Shown here: positions 61,101 through 64,000 of the stretch, in pieces
How positions within the stretch are numbered: position 1 is the first letter of the stretch
Layout of the letters: the number at the start of each line of letters is the position of its first letter
From: Saccharopolyspora rhizosphaerae
GTDB lineage: Bacteria; Actinomycetota; Actinomycetes; Mycobacteriales; Pseudonocardiaceae
DNA length: 64,000 nucleotides
Assembly: GCF_003931915.1 (NCBI RefSeq)
Contig: NZ_RSAA01000026.1
Coordinates: 218,138 to 282,137, forward strand
Direction: 5' to 3'
Position numbers and translations under genes: made by a program
The notes under the pieces: model-generated
Told to the model about the DNA's origin: nothing
Database searches by the model: none
Seen by the model: only the letters and a program-made list of their open reading frames with translations

Positions 61101-61424
61101 GCGCTCGAGGTCGCCGGCCTGCCCGGCTGGGACCTGGACACACCGGTCGGCAGCGGCAGCGCCGAGCTCTCCGGCGGCGAAGCCCAACGGCTGGCGCTGG
61201 CCCGCGCGCTGCTCGCCGACGCCGACCTGGTGCTGCTCGACGAACCCACCGCCCACCTCGACACCGCCACCGCCGACGCGGTGCTGCACCGGCTGCGCGA
61301 CCGCCTCCGCGGCCGGACCGTCGTCCACGTGACGCACCGGCCCAGCGAGGCGGCGGGAGCCGATCTCGTGCTCCGCGTCGACGACGGCACCGTCTCGACC
61401 GTGACCACGGCGGATGTGTCATGA
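58194..61424 (+). CDS. cydDC: fused CydD-CydC thiol-exporting ABC transporter
   Basis: From GTG 58194, overlapping the cydB stop, the protein has 1076 residues. The first half is CydD: a six-helix ABC membrane domain, then Walker A GPSGSGKST, signature LSAGERQR and Walker B FLLLDEPTAHLD. The second half (from about 555) is CydC: a second membrane domain, Walker A GPSGAGKST, signature LSGGEAQR and LVLLDEPTAHLD. CydDC exports glutathione/cysteine (here perhaps mycothiol or cysteine) and is needed to assemble cytochrome bd. The fusion occurs in some actinomycetes. The first Walker A is preceded by an unusual RLAFGDLG in place of the usual short ALVG, an insertion of about four residues. Confidence 0.95.
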   Translation: MTGPLGALPRLSGATRRALVVGGLLAAGNAIALIAQAWAIGSALADVVVRGVPAAEIGDRLVVLAIAVLARAVLGWATEAVSARAAAGAKEELRALLLDSALRRGPEWIGRRGPAELTALATRGLDALDAYFTKYLPALVTAAVVPALVGAWILWSDWVSALVVVLTVPLIPLFAWLVGRFTEQRTARATDSQHRLSARMLELIRALPVLTAFGRARAQSRVVREVSEQHRRSTVATLRIAFLSALVLELFSSLSVAVVAVGIGLRLVSGELDLATGLLVLVLAPECYLPLRAVGAAHHASEDGVEAVRRVDEVVSAPEPTGSAITGDPDDEPGVLRVSDLRVRRRDAFVPDGVSFTARPGSVLRLAFGDLGPSGSGKSTVLSVLLGFAHPDSGSVTCGGPTPSVEEWRRQVAWVPQHPTFTGGTVRDELLVATADQADLSAHVDEALAEVAAGHLRDRRIDELSAGERQRVAVARALLRLRGEARFLLLDEPTAHLDAASARHVDAAIERAATAGATVVLASHRPTAEGVEVETPAEVVEAPLAAEGTARGRLRDLVRPRTLAGAGLGALSLLSGLALTATSAWLIARASQQPPILTLSVAVVGVRTFALSRAALRYLERLVTHDAAFRTAGDLRERLWSALVRLGPVRTAGLRRGEGVARLVDDVDEVRDQVPRVLLPPLIAFVVLVAAVVVQALVLPEAGLVLGLALAVASVATPAVAVIAERRASRAVAEGRRVVAARVLALLDGAAELLAFGAHAGRRAELAADDTGLAARARRAAFGTGAATAVHTLLIGAAVLGSAHLAATAVAEGRLAPELAPLLALVPLAAAEAVALLPPAAQQWRTLRAAHDRIAPLLTEQHAEERPTGTAGEVELADADLAWPGSRPVLTGIDLHVPTGSQVAVVGPSGAGKSTLLALLLGFLPAARGVARVPDRVAWCPQDPQLVTTTIRENLRLAAPRATDAELREALEVAGLPGWDLDTPVGSGSAELSGGEAQRLALARALLADADLVLLDEPTAHLDTATADAVLHRLRDRLRGRTVVHVTHRPSEAAGADLVLRVDDGTVSTVTTADVS

Positions 61425-62629
61425 ACCGCACGGTCAACTCCGCTCGCTCCGCGCACAGGAGCTATAGCCTCGAGAGCGTCATGGATTCCACCCTCGCCAG
61501 GCGGATGCTCACGGCGTCCACCGAGATCACCAGGGTGGCGCTGTCCGCGGAAGACCCCGAGGCGGTGCTGCCGCTGGTGGTGCGGCGCGCCGCGGAACTC
61601 GCCGAAGCTGACCTCGGCGTGGTCACCGTGCGCTCCGACGACGGCCGTCTCACCGTCGAAGCCGCCTACGGCGCGCCGAGCGCGACCGGTCCGCTCGCCG
61701 ACCCCGTCGGCACCGTGCTCTCCTCCCGTTCCGCGGCCGCCCGCGTCGCGCGCAGCGGCGTTCCCGTGGTCGTCGACGACCTCATCGACGATCCGCTGAC
61801 CGCGCCGTACGTGCCCGCGTCCTTGCGGGTCTACGGCCCGTTCGCCGTCGCCCCGTTCGGCACCCGCGAGCGGCGCCTGGGTGCGCTCGCCGTGTACCGC
61901 AGGCGGGGCGCGCCGACGTTCAACCGCGTCGCGGTCGACGTGCTCACCTCCTTCGCCGCGCAAGCCGGTCTCGCGCTCGTGCTGGCCGAGGGCTCCACCG
62001 CACGGCAGCGCATCGCCGTCTACCAGGAGCGCGAACGCATCGCCCGCGACCTGCACGACGTGATCGTGCAGCGGCTCTACGCCGCCGGGGTGCAGCTGGA
62101 CGTCCTGCAGCGCCACGTCGAGGGCCGCCTCGACAGCGCCGACTCCGACCGGTTGGCCGAGACCGTCGAGCAGATCGACCAGGCGATCGCCGAGGTCCGC
62201 GCGACCGCCCGCACGCTGCGCTCGGCCGACCCCGAGACGCCGACGCAGGCGCCTGCGCTCGACGACTCGATCCGCTCCGAGGTGCAGATCGCCGGTGAAC
62301 TGCTGGGCCGCCCGCCGAAGCTGGAGATCGACGGCGACCTCACCGACGTCCCGATCCCGGTGGCCGACCACGCCCGCGCGGCCCTGCGCGAATCCCTGTC
62401 CAACGTCGTCCGCCACTCCGGCGCCCGCACCGTCCTGGTCCGTGTCCGCCGGTCCGACACCGGGCTCCGCCTGCAGGTGGTCGACGACGGCTGCGGCATC
62501 CCGCGCGACGTCAGCAAGCGCGGTCTCCGCAACCTCGAAGAACGCGCCGCCGCGGCCGGCGGGCGGTGCACCCTCACCTCCTCGCCGGACAGCGGCACGA
62601 CCGTCACCTGGGAAGTCCCGCTCTCCTAG
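61421..62629 (+). CDS. GAF-domain sensor histidine kinase (HisKA_3/NarL type)
   Basis: From ATG 61421, which overlaps the cydDC stop (ATGA), the protein has 402 residues; ATG 61481 is also possible. One GAF domain (about 40-190) precedes HisKA_3 with phospho-acceptor His212 (ERERIARDLHDVIVQRLY), and the HATPase domain follows (ALRESLSNVVRHSGA, DDGCGIP, GLRNLEERA). It resembles the C-terminal half of the mycobacterial DevS/DosT redox/oxygen kinases but has a single GAF, with no obvious heme His assigned. Coupling to cytochrome bd genes suggests redox or oxygen sensing. No NarL-type response regulator lies in the window, so it looks orphan here. Confidence 0.9.
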   Translation: MNRTVNSARSAHRSYSLESVMDSTLARRMLTASTEITRVALSAEDPEAVLPLVVRRAAELAEADLGVVTVRSDDGRLTVEAAYGAPSATGPLADPVGTVLSSRSAAARVARSGVPVVVDDLIDDPLTAPYVPASLRVYGPFAVAPFGTRERRLGALAVYRRRGAPTFNRVAVDVLTSFAAQAGLALVLAEGSTARQRIAVYQERERIARDLHDVIVQRLYAAGVQLDVLQRHVEGRLDSADSDRLAETVEQIDQAIAEVRATARTLRSADPETPTQAPALDDSIRSEVQIAGELLGRPPKLEIDGDLTDVPIPVADHARAALRESLSNVVRHSGARTVLVRVRRSDTGLRLQVVDDGCGIPRDVSKRGLRNLEERAAAAGGRCTLTSSPDSGTTVTWEVPLS

Positions 62630-62669
62630 GTGCTTCGACGGACCGCTGCGCCGCTTCCCTGAACGGCTC

Positions 62670-63065
62670 CTAGGTCGGCCGGCGCTCGACCGGGACCAGC
62701 CGTGTGCACACCCAGCGCTCGGCGTGGCGCTCGATCCGCAGCGCGAGCGCGCGGATCCGGTGCGCGCCGACGACCACGCAGGCCTCCACGGCCGAGTCAC
62801 CGATCGGGCAGGCGTGCACCGACCGAAGCCGGTAGTCCGGGTGGCGAGCACCGTGCAGCCGGAGTCCCATGAGGTTCCCGAGCACCGTCGCCGTCAGGCT
62901 CTCGCGCACGCTCTCCGCCCGCGCCCGGCCGGAGAGCACGGCGAAGACCTGCTCGCCGATCGCCGACGCGACCGCCACCGCGCTGCGCTGCGCGGCCCCG
63001 GAGGTCGTGGTCTGTGGTGTCGCTGCGCGTGGCAGGGCAGCGGCGCCGGTCTGGGCTGCGTTCAT
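62670..63065 (-). CDS. Rv3235-like small protein
   Basis: This 131-residue protein has a variable N-terminus and a conserved-looking core (AIGEQVFAVLSGRARAESVRESL), followed by DYRLRSVHACPIGDSAVEACVVVG and a C-terminal ERWVCTRLVPV. The pattern matches small actinobacterial proteins of the Rv3235 family, whose role is unknown. There is no signal peptide. It is convergent with the cyd operon kinase and divergent from the small HAD gene at 63177. Confidence 0.75.
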   Translation of the reverse strand: MNAAQTGAAALPRAATPQTTTSGAAQRSAVAVASAIGEQVFAVLSGRARAESVRESLTATVLGNLMGLRLHGARHPDYRLRSVHACPIGDSAVEACVVVGAHRIRALALRIERHAERWVCTRLVPVERRPT

Positions 63066-63163
63066 CGGGCCTCCCCACGTCGTCCCTTCATCCCCGGTGT
63101 GGAAGAGGCGCGAGAACCCCTGTTCCGGTCACTTACCGGGCGGTACCACTCGATCGTGTGGCC

Positions 63164-63169
63164 TACGGT
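63164..63169 (+). promoter_or_regulatory. -10 hexamer TACGGT before the small HAD gene
   Basis: TACGGT lies seven bases before GTG 63177, with no ribosome site. It favours GTG 63177 over in-frame GTG codons at 63156 and 63168. Confidence 0.45.
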
Positions 63170-63176
63170 GCTGCAC

Positions 63177-63560
63177 GTGGATCTGCGCGGATTGCTTCTC
63201 GACTACGCCGGGGTGCTCGACGAACCAGGGGTGGACGCGGTGGCTCGCACCCTCCGCCTCGCCGGGGTGCGCACCGCCGTCGTCTCCAACGCCGACCGAC
63301 TCCCAGAACCGGGGTTGGCGGACACCGTCGACGCGGTGGTGCTCTCCGGGGTCGTCGGTTTCGCCAAACCCGAGGCCGAGATCTACCGCATCGCCGCACG
63401 CCGCATCGGGGTGCGACCGGAGGAGTGCGTGTTCGTCGACGACCTCCGCCGGAACGTGGAAGGCGCCGTCGCGGCGGGAATGGTCGGCATCAACCACGCG
63501 GACCTGGAAGCCACCGCAGTGGAGCTGGAGGCCCTCTTCGGGGTCGATCTGGGTGCCTGA
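63177..63560 (+). CDS. small HAD-superfamily hydrolase without a cap domain
   Basis: From GTG 63177 the protein has 127 residues. HAD motifs are complete: motif I LLLDYAGVLD, motif II VVSNAD, motif III Lys in VGFAKPEAEIYRIAARRIGV and motif IV VFVDD. The second Asp of motif I is replaced (DYAGVLD instead of DxD followed by T/V), so catalysis may be weak or altered. Usual HAD-IA proteins have about 200 residues; here the cap between motifs I and II is missing. It is the last gene before the rRNA promoter region. Confidence 0.88.
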   Translation: MDLRGLLLDYAGVLDEPGVDAVARTLRLAGVRTAVVSNADRLPEPGLADTVDAVVLSGVVGFAKPEAEIYRIAARRIGVRPEECVFVDDLRRNVEGAVAAGMVGINHADLEATAVELEALFGVDLGA

Positions 63561-63591
63561 CCTGCGGTTTCACCCTTAAGGGGGGGTGGTG

Positions 63592-63620
63592 TTCACCCGT
63601 CATTTCGGGGTGCGTAAAGT
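63592..63620 (+). promoter_or_regulatory. candidate rRNA operon promoter, upstream
   Basis: TTCACC (63592-63597) and TAAAGT (63615-63620) are 17 bases apart. The -10 hexamer is the same as in the downstream promoter at 63851. The gene-free tract 63561-64000 otherwise holds only promoter/leader sequence. Confidence 0.5.
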
Positions 63621-63850
63621 ATTCCATGTCAGCGCGGCACGGACCGGGAAAAACCGGGCCGGGCCTGACGGGGCCCCGAGAACCTCGCTCAACCCTCCGG
63701 GTGTTAGCGTGTTCCGGCCCGCGAAAAATCGGGTAAGACCTTTTTGACAATGTGAATACCGATCGAGTGGTTGTTTTCGCTTGGTGTCGCCGGGAACGGG
63801 ACTGGTTAGAAGGTCTCGGAATGGTGACGGGCAGGACTGAGGCCCCCGGT

Positions 63851-63880
63851 TTGACCGAGGAAATCAGGATGGTCTAAAGT
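63851..63880 (+). promoter_or_regulatory. rRNA operon promoter, downstream
   Basis: TTGACC (63851-63856) and TAAAGT (63875-63880) are 18 bases apart, a typical actinobacterial rrn promoter. A further TTGACA occurs at 63744-63749 but has no good -10 at the right distance. Confidence 0.75.
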
Positions 63881-63970
63881 GGGGAACACCGCGAGAGCGG
63901 GAATCACCGAGGAAATGACTCCCCGGATCCGGCATCCCTGAAGTGGGGTGTGGTGATGGTGTGGGTGTGT

Positions 63971-64000
63971 TCTTTGAGAACTCAACAGCGGACTGTTTTG
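63971..64000 (+). promoter_or_regulatory. conserved rRNA leader element upstream of 16S
   Basis: TCTTTGAGAACTCAACAGCG (63971-63990) is the conserved leader sequence found a short way upstream of 16S rRNA genes in actinomycetes, linked to antitermination and RNase III processing. The 16S gene itself starts beyond the right edge. Confidence 0.85.

Overview
The window is high-GC DNA from an actinomycete. The DUF6474, Rv3235-like and DUF5926 proteins, the many GTG starts, the promoters that sit only 6-8 bases before start codons and the rRNA leader at the right edge point to Pseudonocardiales. Saccharopolyspora or a close relative is my guess, with low confidence. It reads as ordinary chromosome: I see no insertion sequence, prophage, CRISPR array or plasmid function. 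The last 440 bases are the promoter and leader of an rRNA operon whose 16S gene lies just outside.

Layout. 1-6.5 kb: the end of a TPR-type regulator, an APH-like kinase, a large fusion of a HAD domain to a Dit1/PvcA (isonitrile synthase)-like domain, and a copper-type membrane protein/YcnI/CopC operon. 6.7-12 kb: a five-gene betaine/osmolyte import operon (BCCT carrier plus OpuC-type ABC system). 12-22.5 kb: DUF6474, a TM0106-type nuclease, an SDR and an aldo-keto reductase, UDP-glucose dehydrogenase, gamma-glutamyltransferase, and glycerate kinase with an SLC13 carrier. 22.5-29.5 kb: a DnaA-box cluster, hairpin repeats, a two-component system, a four-part methyltransferase/glycosyltransferase protein, and a gene-free tract with degenerate tandem repeats. 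29.5-35.6 kb: a Pro/Gln-rich membrane protein, an acyltransferase, MsrA, tRNA-Gly(GCC), a PPOX-fold protein and an Fpg/Nei glycosylase. 35.7-43.6 kb: LytS kinase, SppA-like peptidase, LytTR regulator and two acetate-type Na+/solute symporters with small membrane partners. 43.7-52.4 kb: rhodanese, DUF4328, GDPD, DUF5926, a SigE-family sigma factor with a probable anti-sigma partner, ferritin, arginine deiminase, a CPBP protease and a DUF2470 protein. 52.7-55.5 kb: a fumarylacetoacetase cluster with an IclR regulator. 55.7-62.6 kb: cytochrome bd oxidase (cydA, cydB, fused cydDC) and a GAF histidine kinase. 62.7-64 kb: an Rv3235-like protein, a small HAD protein and the rRNA promoter region.

Themes. 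Iron control is visible twice: tandem DtxR/IdeR-like boxes before ferritin and a near-consensus box before the DUF2470 gene. Many genes carry a TANNNT hexamer 6-8 bases before the start codon, the signature of leaderless transcripts. Three gene-free tracts (22.5-23.1, 28.8-29.5 and 33.1-33.4 kb) share short motifs. Two of them carry inverted copies of one element of about 100 bp, so a dispersed non-coding repeat family seems to be present.

The strongest candidates for something undescribed are the HAD-Dit1/PvcA-like fusion (2060-4477), the DnaA-box cluster with no dnaA gene nearby (22539-22660), and the dispersed/tandem repeat family.
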